A stretch of 64,000 nt of DNA from Nitrospira sp. (GTDB lineage: Bacteria > Nitrospirota > Nitrospiria > Nitrospirales > Nitrospiraceae), in NCBI GenBank assembly GCA_024998625.1, contig JACOEL010000015.1, positions 1 to 64,000 of the forward strand, read 5' to 3'. Every line of letters starts with the position of its first letter. Position 1 is the first letter of the stretch. The notes beneath the pieces are model-generated. The model saw only the letters and a program-made list of their open reading frames with translations. It did not search any database and was not told the origin of the DNA. A program made the translations under genes and the position numbers. Of this stretch, positions 34,538 to 44,047 are shown piece after piece.

Positions 34538-35412
34538 ACCCGCCCAAGCTCGCTGGGCTTGATCGGTTCGTTCGGCACCAATTCGTGAAACGTCACCTGC
34601 ACACTGCCCGAGCCCTGTCCGTCGGTCATCCGGATGGCGAAGGGGCGCATGATCCGCTTGTCGGCTATAGACGTCTGGCCGTTCACCGCCGATACCGCCT
34701 CGACCACGCCGCCCACCGAGCGGTAGTCGTCGAACTGCATCGTGGCTTCGACGTCACCGAACGGCGACAGGCGCTCTTCCTGCACGACCAGCAAATTCCG
34801 ACGATCAAACCAGATCCGCCTGGCCACGAACGGAGCCGTGCCATTCAGGCCCGGCGCGGTCACCACATCGAGTCGATACCGGTTGCCGTCTTCCGTCAAT
34901 CGTACCGACTCGTCAGGCCCGACCACCTGGGTCCCGATGATCCCGCTCATCGCCCAGACGCTCAGTTGAAAGGGGCGCGTCAGTTGGCCGAGTTGATCCG
35001 CCTCAGAGGGACGGCCGGTCACCTCACGTCCCATGGTCGGTAACCGGAGCTTGAATTGATCTTCGATCTGCACAAACTCGAAAATTTCGCTGCCCACCGC
35101 AGAGAAGCCGCGCAACCGAATGGCATTGGGACGTTGATAGAACACCGTGCCTTGCACGCGCTGGCCGATCGGCAGGATGCCGCCGGTAATCTTTGCGCTG
35201 AAGAGTCCCTTGATCGTACGAACCTCACCTGCCTGTTCCTGCAGGAGCGCCGTTAACTGCTCCGCCGTCGCCTGTTTGAGCTGGATGGTCTCAGACGGAC
35301 CAAAAAACGCACAGCCCGGCAGAGAAGCCAGTGTCAGGGCACAGAGAAACAATGCACCCGCCGACCTGCGAGCGCTATGCCAGTACTGCATCCAACGCGT
35401 CTCCGACTTCAT
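34534..35412 (-). CDS. DUF4292-like outer-membrane lipoprotein
   Basis: A 292-residue lipoprotein with signal helix and lipobox ASLPGC (Cys34). The mature protein has a LolB/LolA-like or DUF4292 beta-rich pattern: VRTIKGLFSAKITGG, then GTVFYQRPNAIRLRGFSAVG, then EFVQIEDQFKLRLP, and late RIWFDRRNLLVVQEERLS with DVEATMQFDDYRSVGGV. Such proteins are thought to handle lipids or lipoproteins. Its start overlaps the end of radA by 38 bases, and its stop overlaps the tsaB start. Confidence 0.82.
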   Translation of the reverse strand: MKSETRWMQYWHSARRSAGALFLCALTLASLPGCAFFGPSETIQLKQATAEQLTALLQEQAGEVRTIKGLFSAKITGGILPIGQRVQGTVFYQRPNAIRLRGFSAVGSEIFEFVQIEDQFKLRLPTMGREVTGRPSEADQLGQLTRPFQLSVWAMSGIIGTQVVGPDESVRLTEDGNRYRLDVVTAPGLNGTAPFVARRIWFDRRNLLVVQEERLSPFGDVEATMQFDDYRSVGGVVEAVSAVNGQTSIADKRIMRPFAIRMTDGQGSGSVQVTFHELVPNEPIKPSELGRV

Positions 35413-36736
35413 GGATCCCGATCAATTCAATGCCTTCGACCGGTTCCAGTTTTGCAACGTTCCGTTCCGGCAAGAGGCAGCGTTTGAATCCCATTTTGGC
35501 GGCTTCACGAATCCGCAGCTCGGCCTGGCTGATCGCCCGGACTTCACCGCCCAGTCCGACTTCGCCCATGACGAGCGTCGTAAAATCGATCGGACTCTCT
35601 CGCAAACTCGACGTGACGGCGGCGACAATGCCCAGATCAATGGCCGGTTCGTCGATATGAATCCCGCCGACCACATTCACATACACGTCCTGCCCTGAGA
35701 GGTGCATGCCCAATCGTTTCTCCATCACGGCCAGCAGCAGCGACAGCCGATTCGGTTCCACACCATTGGCCATGCGCTTGGGCATCGGATAGTTGGTCCC
35801 CGACACCAGCGCCTGCAGTTCCACCAGGATCGGCCGCGTCCCTTCCAGGCTGGACACTACAACCGAGCCGGTACTGCGTTGCGGCCGCTCGGCGAGAAAC
35901 AATTCGGAGGGGTTGCTGACTTCCTCCAAGCCGCCATCCTTCATTTCAAAGACACCGATCTCGTTCGTCGATCCGAAGCGATTTTTTACCGCTCGCAGAA
36001 TCCGGAAACTGTGGCTCTTATCCCCTTCGAAATACAGTACCGTATCGACGATGTGTTCCAGCAGGCGTGGGCCGGCAATGGCGCCTTCCTTCGTGACATG
36101 CCCGATGATGAACACCGGCACGTTGCTGCGCTTGGCGAACCACATCAGCTGCCCGGCCACTTCCTGCACCTGGCTGATGCTGCCCGGCGCCGAGGTGAGC
36201 TGCTCGGTGTAGACCGTCTGAATCGAATCCACCACCACGGCCGCCGGCTGGATTTCCTGGATGGCCTTTAAGATCTGTTCGAGACTGGTTTCTCCGAGGA
36301 TCAGCAGATGCTTGCCGTCGATGCCCAGACGTTGCCCCCGCATTTTGATCTGCCGGGGAGACTCCTCGCCGGAGACGTACAGAACCTGCTCGCCCGGCGC
36401 AGCAAGCAGCGGCAATGCCTGCAAGAGTAACGTGGTCTTGCCGATGCCGGGATCGCCCCCGATCAGCATCACGGAACCGGGCACCACACCACCGCCCAAC
36501 ACGCGGTCGAACTCCCCCATGCCCGTGCTATGCCTGGGCTCCCCCACGATTTCGATATCGGAGATCGGCGTGGCCACGGCCATGGCTGTTTTGGGCATGC
36601 CCTGGCGGCCTTTTGGAGCAGCGGGCAAACGCTCTTCCTTGAGCGTGTTCCAGCCTCCACAATCGGGGCAACGCCCGAGCCATCGCAGCGCCTGATGACC
36701 GCAGGCCTGGCAATGAAACGTTGTCTTCGCCTTCAT
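35375..36736 (-). CDS. radA: DNA repair protein RadA
   Basis: A 453-residue RadA, a DnaB-like branch-migration helicase acting in recombination. The N-terminal zinc finger has C9, C12, C23 and C26 (CQACG...CPDCG). The RecA-like core shows Walker A GGDPGIGKTT and Walker B VVVDSIQTV. The RadA-specific KNRFG motif appears as AVKNRFGSTNE. The C-terminal Lon-protease-like domain begins near residue 290 and ends with ECLLP-type sequence RCLLPERNVAKL. Nine codons of the open frame precede the ATG at 36736, but the canonical N-terminus (MKAKTTFHCQACG) begins there. Confidence 0.96.
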   Translation of the reverse strand: MKAKTTFHCQACGHQALRWLGRCPDCGGWNTLKEERLPAAPKGRQGMPKTAMAVATPISDIEIVGEPRHSTGMGEFDRVLGGGVVPGSVMLIGGDPGIGKTTLLLQALPLLAAPGEQVLYVSGEESPRQIKMRGQRLGIDGKHLLILGETSLEQILKAIQEIQPAAVVVDSIQTVYTEQLTSAPGSISQVQEVAGQLMWFAKRSNVPVFIIGHVTKEGAIAGPRLLEHIVDTVLYFEGDKSHSFRILRAVKNRFGSTNEIGVFEMKDGGLEEVSNPSELFLAERPQRSTGSVVVSSLEGTRPILVELQALVSGTNYPMPKRMANGVEPNRLSLLLAVMEKRLGMHLSGQDVYVNVVGGIHIDEPAIDLGIVAAVTSSLRESPIDFTTLVMGEVGLGGEVRAISQAELRIREAAKMGFKRCLLPERNVAKLEPVEGIELIGIHEVGDALDAVLA

Positions 36737-36862
36737 CCCTACTCGCTCCGCGTCAACACACAAGATCTTTGGGCATCGTAATGGAAACAGGAGAGAAAAA
36801 GGAAGGAGGCGGCAAGGTGCGAAAAGGAACGGAAGGAACTCCCCGCAATCAAGTATGTCGAA

Positions 36863-37681
36863 TCAAGTCTTCCCACCCTCAACCGGCAACCCCGACAATT
36901 GAAAGAGAGCGATAGCCGCAGCGGCGGCGGCGTTGAGGGATTCGACTCCCGGTTTCAGGGGTATGGTAAATCGGACCGTCGCAGCGTCCAGCACCGGCTC
37001 AGACAGGCCCCGACTCTCGCTCCCGATCGCCAGCACCGTTCGCGCAGGAATACTCCGAATCGCCCGGATGGGCACGCAGCCCTCACTGGTTCCGGCGTCG
37101 GCGGCTATGACCACGCAATCCAGGTTCTGCAATTCTTCGAGACTGGTGTGGGGAAAGATAGGCAGTTGAAACAAGGCGCCGGCGGTCGCCCGCACGACTT
37201 TCGGATTGAACACATCGACGGAGTGGGGTGCCAGCCACAAGGCACTCACATCGAGTCCAGCCGCAGTTCGAATGATTGTCCCCATATTCGTCGGATCCTG
37301 CAGCATGTCCCCGTAGAGGCCGAAGATTTTCGGTTGCGCCAGTATGGCCGACTGGTTCCAGGTCGGCTGGTGAACGATGGCCAGCACACCGCTGGAGGTT
37401 TCGACATCGGACAATTGGGCCAGCTGGTGCTCCGGGCAGCTATGGACGGTACACCCGCTGCTGACAATCTGCTGCGCAATGTCCGGCGGCTGCCGCTCCA
37501 GAAACGTGGGGGCGATGACCAGGCAGACGATGTGTTGAGGCGCCGACTGCAACAATTCAAGGATGGGCTTGATGCCTTCAAGGACGAAAACCCGTTCGCG
37601 GTCACGCGTACGCTTCGTCTTGACGACATCCCGTATGTGGGAGAGAAAGTTGCGAGAAACGGTGCGAGGTGAGAAGGTCAA
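36863..37681 (-). CDS. TrmH/SpoU-family RNA methyltransferase
   Basis: A 272-residue SPOUT methyltransferase with an N-terminal substrate-binding domain (to about 100) and the trefoil-knot catalytic domain. All three SpoU motifs are present: YGDMLQDPTNMGTIIRTA with the conserved Asn and Arg, LAIGSESRGLS, and FTIPLKPGVESLNAAAAAAI. It should 2'-O-methylate a ribose in rRNA or tRNA using S-adenosylmethionine; the exact site cannot be told. It starts with TTG, as there is no ATG before the conserved VKTKRTRDRERVFVLEG. Confidence 0.9.
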   Translation of the reverse strand: MTFSPRTVSRNFLSHIRDVVKTKRTRDRERVFVLEGIKPILELLQSAPQHIVCLVIAPTFLERQPPDIAQQIVSSGCTVHSCPEHQLAQLSDVETSSGVLAIVHQPTWNQSAILAQPKIFGLYGDMLQDPTNMGTIIRTAAGLDVSALWLAPHSVDVFNPKVVRATAGALFQLPIFPHTSLEELQNLDCVVIAADAGTSEGCVPIRAIRSIPARTVLAIGSESRGLSEPVLDAATVRFTIPLKPGVESLNAAAAAAIALFQLSGLPVEGGKT

Positions 37682-37708
37682 CAGTTACCCAGCGTCGGCG
37701 ACACTGCA

Positions 37709-37739
37709 GGGAGGCCTTACTGACCCAGCAAGGCCTCCC
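37709..37739 (-). terminator. Hairpin between coiled-coil gene and methyltransferase
   Basis: A perfect 10-bp inverted repeat (37709-37718 with 37730-37739) and an 11-base loop. It lies ten bases after the stop of the minus-strand gene at 37750-38091 and is a probable terminator for it, though no T-run follows. Confidence 0.5.
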
Positions 37740-37749
37740 CGACATCGAC

Positions 37750-38091
37750 CTATTTGCGTTTCTTGCCGGAAGCCGCTTCCGCCGCGCGAATGCGTTGCGC
37801 ACGAACCTTCGCTCGCTTGAGCGCCGACAGCTTGCCGCGGGTCCGATCCCGCTCGGCCTTCAATCGCTCCAGCTGAGCACGAAGATGCACGCGCTCTTCC
37901 TTGTAAATATTGGCACATTCCGCAGGCGACAGGTTCGTCCAGTCTCCCGTTCCACGCGCCCGCTTAATCCGCGCTTCCAACGATTCACGCAGCAGCTTCT
38001 CGCGCATCGACATCAATGACTGCAAGGCTTCCTGCCGCCGCTGGACTTCTTCCTCTTCGGCCATAATGCCGCGAATGTCGGTACCTAACAT
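37750..38091 (-). CDS. Small basic coiled-coil protein
   Basis: A 113-residue protein that is nearly all helix, with long Arg/Lys/Glu heptads (EEVQRRQEALQSLMSMREK; RAQLERLKAERDRTRGKLSA). In the middle is the less charged segment TGDWTNLSPAECANIYKEER. No known family. It ends in a very basic tail (KKRK) that could contact nucleic acid. GAGGAGG precedes the ATG at good distance. It is monocistronic or shares a transcript with the methyltransferase past a weak terminator. Confidence 0.68.
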   Translation of the reverse strand: MLGTDIRGIMAEEEEVQRRQEALQSLMSMREKLLRESLEARIKRARGTGDWTNLSPAECANIYKEERVHLRAQLERLKAERDRTRGKLSALKRAKVRAQRIRAAEAASGKKRK

Positions 38092-38266
38092 CGGCTGATC
38101 CTCCTCGCTCGAGACAACAATTAGAACGCCTCATTCTACCCGATTTGGCGGCCTTTGTTCTACCAAGGAGAATGGATCGTAACGCGTTGATGTTACAGGC
38201 AAGTATCAGAGGCACCTCAGAAATGCGCCGTTGCAGACCCGGAAAGGGATACAGTAAGATCCGTCC

Positions 38267-38737
38267 ATGCCCAACGTTGGAACGCTCATTCGCGCCTGGC
38301 GAATCTCGCAAAAGTGCTCTGAGCAGGCGCTCGCAGAACGAGCCGGAATCGCAGCCGCGGTGCTGGAAGCGCTGGAGTCGGAACAGGCCGATCCTCAGGC
38401 CTCCACCCTGGAAGCGTTGGCCGGCGCACTCAAGATTCCCCTCCCCTGGCTCTTTATCCACCCCACGGATTTGGACCTGCTGTGCAAAGACGATGACGAT
38501 GAGCCGGCCCCCCTCTCCACATTGACCGGAGCCGATCCGGTCCTGGAGAGAATTCTCGTGGCGGCCGGACATGACCGGTCGCTCTATGCCCTCCTGACGG
38601 CGCTCATGCAAAGCGGCGATCCTAAACTCCTACGCGCCGCAGAGGTAAGTCTGCGAAGCCTTGTGAAACAATCCAAGCAGGCGACGGTCCCCTGGCAATC
38701 ACGGCCACCAGGACATTTCGAACCACCCAGCGACTAG
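38267..38737 (+). CDS. XRE-type helix-turn-helix regulator
   Basis: A 156-residue protein with an N-terminal XRE/Cro-like DNA-binding domain (residues 3-65: LIRAWRISQKCSEQALAERA, then LEALESEQADPQASTLEALA, ending IPLPWLF). The C-terminal part (about 85-140) is helical, with LERILVAAGHDRSLYALLTAL, and may dimerise or bind a ligand. It stands alone between divergent minus-strand genes. No obvious operator is seen; the start codon has only a distant AAGGGA. Confidence 0.8.
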   Translation: MPNVGTLIRAWRISQKCSEQALAERAGIAAAVLEALESEQADPQASTLEALAGALKIPLPWLFIHPTDLDLLCKDDDDEPAPLSTLTGADPVLERILVAAGHDRSLYALLTALMQSGDPKLLRAAEVSLRSLVKQSKQATVPWQSRPPGHFEPPSD

Positions 38738-38775
38738 CACCCCCTCGCCAACCACCTCTACGCCGTCCCACGCCA

Positions 38776-40776
38776 TCAGTGTCGATGAACAGTCGCTGAA
38801 TCTTTTTGTCCGGCCGACCGGGCGGCGCGCACCAACCAGAACCCCACCACAACCAGTGCCGCAAGCCCCGGCCAACCACCCAGCGGAGGCTCGGCAAACA
38901 ATTGAAATGGATCTCCCGACAGGGACGGCCAGATCGAACTGAGCGCAATGGGGAGCGCCAACAGGATTCCGACCAGCGCCTCACCCGTGACCAACCCGGC
39001 TGCGCACAATAATCCTCGATCCTCCGTTGGAGCATCGGGAGATTTCCCGGCAGTTCGCACATACTCCGCCAGCAGGCCTCCGAACAAAATCGTGGCCGAC
39101 AACTTGAACGGCAGATACATACCCAGCGCCACCGCCAAGACAGGGAAACGAAGAGCGGCATTCCGTTGCACCTGCCGCATGTCGAGACCGATCACGAGCA
39201 TCCCTAGCACCATCCCCGCGCCCACCAGATGCCAAGGCAAGGAGCCGCCGAACACCCCATTGGCAAGATTGGCCATGAGGGTGGCCTGCGGTGCCGTGAG
39301 CGGATGGGGATGGGCGGCCGTTACTTCGCCAATTCCATATTGAGCCTGCAGGAGGGACAGGACCGGCACAATGACAACCGCGCCCGTCGCCACCCCGATG
39401 ACCTGCATCACCTGCTGCTTCCAGGGGGTCGCGCCGACCACATGCCCGGTTTTCAAATCCTGGAGATTGTCGCCGCCCATCGCCGCGGCACAGCAGACGA
39501 CGGCCCCGACCAGCAACGCCGCAGCCGGACCGGCTGGATTGCCCTTCCCAAGAATCCCCAGCAGAAGCAATGACGCGAGCATGATGGTGGCGATCGTCAC
39601 ACCGGACACCGGATTGCTTGAGCTACCGACCAGACCAGCCATGTACCCGGCCACGGCAGAGAAGAGGAACGCCGTCAGGACCATGAGCAGGGTCAGCCCA
39701 AGTCCGCCCCACAGATTGTGATTCAACAGGCCTTGATACAACAGCAGCATGGGAACCAGTGCCGCCACCGTCAGCCCGATCAGCCAGACGACTCCCGCAT
39801 CCCGCTCAGTGCGCAGAAGTGTCGATTGCCCCTCAGATTGGTTGCGGACATCGTACAGTGCCATGAGTTGACGTAGACTCTGCCAAATCGGGCCGCGCAC
39901 CTGAAACAGAGTCCAGACCCCTCCCACTAACATCGCGCCGATGCCGATGTAGCGAATCTGCCCGCTCCACGTCGCCTTCGCCGCGGCCACACCGGTGAGC
40001 GTCTCCGGAGGCGCGATCAGCGCCTGATACAACGGCAGCAGAACCAGCCAGCCGATCGCCCCGCCGAAAAAGACGACGACGGCTGTGTTGAGCCCGATGA
40101 TGTACCCGACTGCCACCAAGGCCGGTGACAGGTTCAGCCCTCCGTACAACGTCGAGCGCCCAAGCTGAAAGGTCCCCTCCAGCGACTCGGTCCAGAGCTT
40201 CAATCCTCCCTCGGCAAATTTGAACCCACCACCCAGCGCCGCAGCGCCCAAGAGCAGACGAACTCGACCGCCGATCCCGGCGTCCGACGAGGCTCCAACC
40301 TTCAACACCTCCGCCGTCGCAACCCCTTCCGGAAAACGTAGCCGGGCATGGATAATCAGAGCGCGGCGCAGGGGAATGGTAAACAGCACCCCCAGCACCC
40401 CGCCAACGAGCGACACCGTGAACGTTTGCCAATAGTCGAAAGTGGTCCAATAGCCGATCAGGACCAGCCCCGGAATGGTAAAGATCACCCCGGCCGCCAA
40501 CGCTTCGCCTGACGAGGCGGCGGTTTGCACGATATTGTTTTCGAGAATATTCGACTGACGGAAGAGGCGCAGCACCGCCATGGAGACGACGGCGGCTGGA
40601 ATGGAGGCGGACACCGTCATTCCGGCAAACAGGCCCAGATAGGCATTGGCTCCGGCCAGCACCGCGGCCAGCAGAATCGACAGGACAACCGCTTTCGGGG
40701 TGATTTCCGGCAGCGTCACCATGGCGGGAACAAGCGGCCCGTCTACCAGCTCCGTTGGCGCATCCTGCTCGCGCAT
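38776..40776 (-). CDS. OPT-family oligopeptide transporter
   Basis: About 666 residues and roughly 15-16 hydrophobic helices, an inner-membrane transporter of the OPT superfamily, which moves peptides or metal chelates. Typical are LPEITPKAVVLSILLAAVLA at the N-terminus, SSGEALAAGVIFTIPGLVL, the SSNPVSGVTIATIMLASLLL segment and MGGDNLQDLKTGHVVGATPW. The frame is open 40 codons upstream over the rlmI end; two adjacent ATGs follow a GAGGAG site, and the second (40776) has better spacing. It begins seven bases after the rlmI-like gene. Confidence 0.92.
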   Translation of the reverse strand: MREQDAPTELVDGPLVPAMVTLPEITPKAVVLSILLAAVLAGANAYLGLFAGMTVSASIPAAVVSMAVLRLFRQSNILENNIVQTAASSGEALAAGVIFTIPGLVLIGYWTTFDYWQTFTVSLVGGVLGVLFTIPLRRALIIHARLRFPEGVATAEVLKVGASSDAGIGGRVRLLLGAAALGGGFKFAEGGLKLWTESLEGTFQLGRSTLYGGLNLSPALVAVGYIIGLNTAVVVFFGGAIGWLVLLPLYQALIAPPETLTGVAAAKATWSGQIRYIGIGAMLVGGVWTLFQVRGPIWQSLRQLMALYDVRNQSEGQSTLLRTERDAGVVWLIGLTVAALVPMLLLYQGLLNHNLWGGLGLTLLMVLTAFLFSAVAGYMAGLVGSSSNPVSGVTIATIMLASLLLLGILGKGNPAGPAAALLVGAVVCCAAAMGGDNLQDLKTGHVVGATPWKQQVMQVIGVATGAVVIVPVLSLLQAQYGIGEVTAAHPHPLTAPQATLMANLANGVFGGSLPWHLVGAGMVLGMLVIGLDMRQVQRNAALRFPVLAVALGMYLPFKLSATILFGGLLAEYVRTAGKSPDAPTEDRGLLCAAGLVTGEALVGILLALPIALSSIWPSLSGDPFQLFAEPPLGGWPGLAALVVVGFWLVRAARSAGQKDSATVHRH

Positions 40777-40783
40777 CATCTCC

Positions 40784-41980
40784 TCAGAACACCTGCACGA
40801 TGTAGCACTTGAGATAGCGCGTTTCCGGCATGCCGGCGAGCACCGGATGGTCCGGCCCCTGTCCACGTTGTTCAAGGAGCCTGACCTGCCGGCGCGCATC
40901 CCGTGCGGCCGCCTGCAGCATCTTCCAGAAGTCGTCGTCTGTGATCGGCTGCGAGCAGGAACAAGTCACCAGCACGCCCCCCGACTGAAGGAGCCGCAAT
41001 CCGCGCAAATTCACTTCCTTATACCCGGCGATGGCATGGGGCACCGCCTTTTTGCTGCGCGCGAACGCCGGCGGATCGAGAATGACCAGGTCGTACCGTT
41101 GGCCGTTCCGTTCCAACAACCGGAGTTCCTCAAACGCATCGGCCTGGCGATAGCGACAGCAGGCGGCCACCTGATTCTGCTCCGCATGCACCTGAGCTAG
41201 CGCCACGGCCGCCGCGCTCACATCCAACCCTTCTACCGATTGCGCCCCCGCCAGCGCGGCTTGTATGCCGAACCCGCCGGTATGGCAAAAGGCTTCCAAC
41301 ACCGTTTTCCCTTTTGCGAAGAGAGCCGCAGCGATCCGGTTTTCCCGTTGATCGCAGAACCAGCCGGTCTTCTGCCCCTCCGCAATATCGACCGTAAAAT
41401 GAGCCTTCCCCTCGTGAATGTTCACCGTTGTGGCACCCTCACCGCGCAGAAACCCTTTCGACAACGGCAGTCCTTCCAGCGTCCGGCTCTTGGCATCATT
41501 GCGGAGGTACACCGTCTTGACCCTCGCTTCCTGCACCAACAACTCGCCCAAGAGTTCCTTTCGCAGATCCATCCCGTACCCCAAAGTCTGCATCACTGCT
41601 ACGTCCGCAAACCGGTCTACGACCAAGCCCGGGAGGAGATCGCTTTCACCATGCACAAGCCGACAGGCAGTGGCATGCGACGCGACCGTCCGACGAAGCG
41701 CCGCCGCGGCACGGAGGCGCGCGGCAAAAAACTCGTCGTCGATCGGCTCCTCCTGAAACGTGAGCATACGGATGCGAATCTTGGAATGGGGATTGAAAAG
41801 GCCGCGGCCGAAAAACCGGTTCTGATGGGTGTACACATCGACGAGGTCCCCGGCAGCCGGCGTGCCCAGCACGTCGGCCACGTTGCTATCGAAGACCCAG
41901 AGATGCCCGTAGTAGCGCGGCCCTTCACGTTCGGCGGTCAGTCGGACTTTCGCAGTGGAACCGGTCACAAGCTGTGTCAT
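40784..41980 (-). CDS. RlmI-type 23S rRNA cytosine methyltransferase
   Basis: A 398-residue class I SAM-dependent methyltransferase of the RlmI/RlmK group. The N-terminal PUA-like domain has HLWVFDSNVADV. The catalytic domain has the SAM motif FCHTGGFGIQAALAGAQSVEG and the active-site segment VILDPPAFARSK, where the DPP motif and Phe are typical. Near the end VLVTCSCSQPITDDDFWKML carries the conserved cysteines. The likely reaction is m5C formation in 23S rRNA. The open frame continues 50 codons upstream but the MTQL start at 41980 matches the family's length. Confidence 0.88.
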   Translation of the reverse strand: MTQLVTGSTAKVRLTAEREGPRYYGHLWVFDSNVADVLGTPAAGDLVDVYTHQNRFFGRGLFNPHSKIRIRMLTFQEEPIDDEFFAARLRAAAALRRTVASHATACRLVHGESDLLPGLVVDRFADVAVMQTLGYGMDLRKELLGELLVQEARVKTVYLRNDAKSRTLEGLPLSKGFLRGEGATTVNIHEGKAHFTVDIAEGQKTGWFCDQRENRIAAALFAKGKTVLEAFCHTGGFGIQAALAGAQSVEGLDVSAAAVALAQVHAEQNQVAACCRYRQADAFEELRLLERNGQRYDLVILDPPAFARSKKAVPHAIAGYKEVNLRGLRLLQSGGVLVTCSCSQPITDDDFWKMLQAAARDARRQVRLLEQRGQGPDHPVLAGMPETRYLKCYIVQVF

Positions 41981-42202
41981 GGTAATGGTTACGTCCCGTA
42001 TGAGCGGTTTGATTCGACGGTAATGAAATGGCTCACGAGGGTGCCTGAATTCATCCCGCGAAGCAACCGGGCAGTGGGCGGGCAACATGCCGATGTGACG
42101 ATCGCTCCTGTGCTTGACCTTCCCTACCACCTATGGTTTGCTGCAGGAAGACGGACGGACAGTACGCAAATTCACGACCTCTTACTCGACAGCCGAGGCA
42201 CC

Positions 42203-43855
42203 ATGACCACACAGACGATCGGAACAGCAGTCCTGGACCGGCTCCACCGGCTCGGAGTCCGGCACATGTTCGGCATTCCCGGCGACTATGTCCTCGGCCT
42301 CTACAAATTGATGGAATCCTCGCCTATCCAACACGTGGCCACCACACGGGAAGACTGCGCGGGTTTTGCGGCAGATGCCTATGCGCGTATCAACGGAATC
42401 GGCGCCCTTTGTGTCACCTACTGCGTCGGCGGACTCAATACCGTCAACGCCATCGCCTGTGCCTACGCGGAACGATCGCCCGTCGTGCTGCTGACCGGTT
42501 CCCCCGGATTGTCGGAACGTGCCCGCAACCCCTACCTGCACCACATGGTGCGCGAGTTTTCAACGCAGCGGGAAGTGTTCGAAAAAATGACCGTAGCGGC
42601 CGTAAGCCTGGAAGACCCTGTCACCGCCGAACGTGAGATGGATCGCGCTTTCGCGGCCCTGCTGCGGTATCGCCGCCCGATCTATCTCGAAATTCCGCGC
42701 GACATGGTGCACGTGCCCCTGGCCCAGACGTCGCACAGGCATCAGCGCCAGGGCGAACCGACCGACCGAGCGGCCCTGAGCGAAGCCCTGAATGAAGTAC
42801 GCACGATGTTGGAGTCGGCCAAACGCCCGGTGATTCTGGCCGGCGCCGAAGTGGGCCGGTTCGGGCTCCATGACGAATTAACGAGCCTGGTGGAACACCT
42901 GAATGTGCCGATTGCCTCGACGCTCCTCGGCAAGTCCATCATCCGCGAAGACCATCCCCTCTATGTCGGCGTCTATAGCGGACTCGTTGCCCGCGATGAG
43001 GTGAAGGAATTCGTCAACCAGACCGATTGCCTGCTCATCCTGGGCTCGATCCTGTCCGACGTGGAGGACCTGGATGCGAACAGCGCCCTCTTCTCCGACG
43101 GCCACACCATCCATGCCACGGCGGATCGTGTCGCCATCAAGCATCACCGGTATGACTCGATTCTGTTCGAGGATTTCGTCAAGGGACTGGCCGCAGCCTC
43201 ACTGCCTTCGTTTCCAACCCCGCAATTGCCGGCGCCGTACAAGCCCGAAGAGCCCATGCCGCCGGCGCAAGCGTCCGTCAGTCTGCAGGGGGTGTTTCGT
43301 CACCTCGATACCGTGCTCCATGAAAAAACCCTCGTCATCGCCGATGTGGGCGAATCCCTCTTTGCCTCCGTCGATCTCCACGTGCACCGGCGCTTCGAAT
43401 TTTTGTCTCCCGCCTACTACACGTCGATGGGGTTCGCGGTACCGGCCGCCATCGGTGCCGGTTTCGCCGACCCGTCCCTGCGGCCGATCGTGCTGGTGGG
43501 AGACGGCGCCTTTCAAATGACCGGATCAGAGTTGTCCACGGCGGTTCGCTACAAACAAGCACCGGTCGTGATCGTCCTGAACAACCATGGCTATTCGACC
43601 GAGCGCGAAATTCTGGAGGGCCCCTTCAATGACATCCACGAATGGCGTTATGAACGGATCTGCGAGCTGATCGGCGGCGGTCAGGGCTCCCGGGTAGCAA
43701 CCCACGGAGAGTTCGTCCAGACCCTGGGCAAGGCGTTAGCGGATCCAAGCCAGCCCTATGTCATCAATGTCCTGCTCGATCCGGCCGACCGCTCTCCGGC
43801 CATGATGCGGCTGGCGCGGCGGCTGGCGAAGCGGCTTTCGACCGACCGACCCTAA
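42203..43855 (+). CDS. Thiamine-diphosphate 2-keto-acid decarboxylase
   Basis: A 550-residue cytoplasmic enzyme of the pyruvate/indolepyruvate decarboxylase family. Catalytic elements are all present: D28 (IPGDYV), E50 (TRED) and the His pair H113-H114 (YLHHMV). The ThDP/Mg site is VGDGAFQM with LNNHGYSTE, whose Glu is also catalytic. The His pair distinguishes decarboxylases from acetolactate synthases. The substrate could be pyruvate, phenylpyruvate or indolepyruvate. A 963-base upstream extension of the open frame lies antisense to rlmI and is discounted; CGAGG precedes the ATG at 42203. It stands alone, without a dehydrogenase. Confidence 0.9.
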   Translation: MTTQTIGTAVLDRLHRLGVRHMFGIPGDYVLGLYKLMESSPIQHVATTREDCAGFAADAYARINGIGALCVTYCVGGLNTVNAIACAYAERSPVVLLTGSPGLSERARNPYLHHMVREFSTQREVFEKMTVAAVSLEDPVTAEREMDRAFAALLRYRRPIYLEIPRDMVHVPLAQTSHRHQRQGEPTDRAALSEALNEVRTMLESAKRPVILAGAEVGRFGLHDELTSLVEHLNVPIASTLLGKSIIREDHPLYVGVYSGLVARDEVKEFVNQTDCLLILGSILSDVEDLDANSALFSDGHTIHATADRVAIKHHRYDSILFEDFVKGLAAASLPSFPTPQLPAPYKPEEPMPPAQASVSLQGVFRHLDTVLHEKTLVIADVGESLFASVDLHVHRRFEFLSPAYYTSMGFAVPAAIGAGFADPSLRPIVLVGDGAFQMTGSELSTAVRYKQAPVVIVLNNHGYSTEREILEGPFNDIHEWRYERICELIGGGQGSRVATHGEFVQTLGKALADPSQPYVINVLLDPADRSPAMMRLARRLAKRLSTDRP

Positions 43856-44047
43856 CCCCTGCGCGTAGCACGATTCTTTTGCTCCACAGGCCCTCTGACG
43901 AGAAGGCCTTGCACCCCACACCCAGACACCTGTTTCACGCTGATACAGCGCGGAGTTGCATTCCCCCACCCATTGACCCTCCATAGACAAATGTGGTCTT
44001 CTAAGGGCGTACTTGTCGAATTGTCATTTGACGGGGAATTCGCCACT

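Noticed and set aside
41240-42202. Long open frame ahead of the decarboxylase, antisense to the RlmI-type gene
   Set aside because: It is open only because it mirrors a GC-rich gene on the other strand; it has no protein-like pattern, no ribosome binding site, and the decarboxylase N-terminus clearly starts at 42203.
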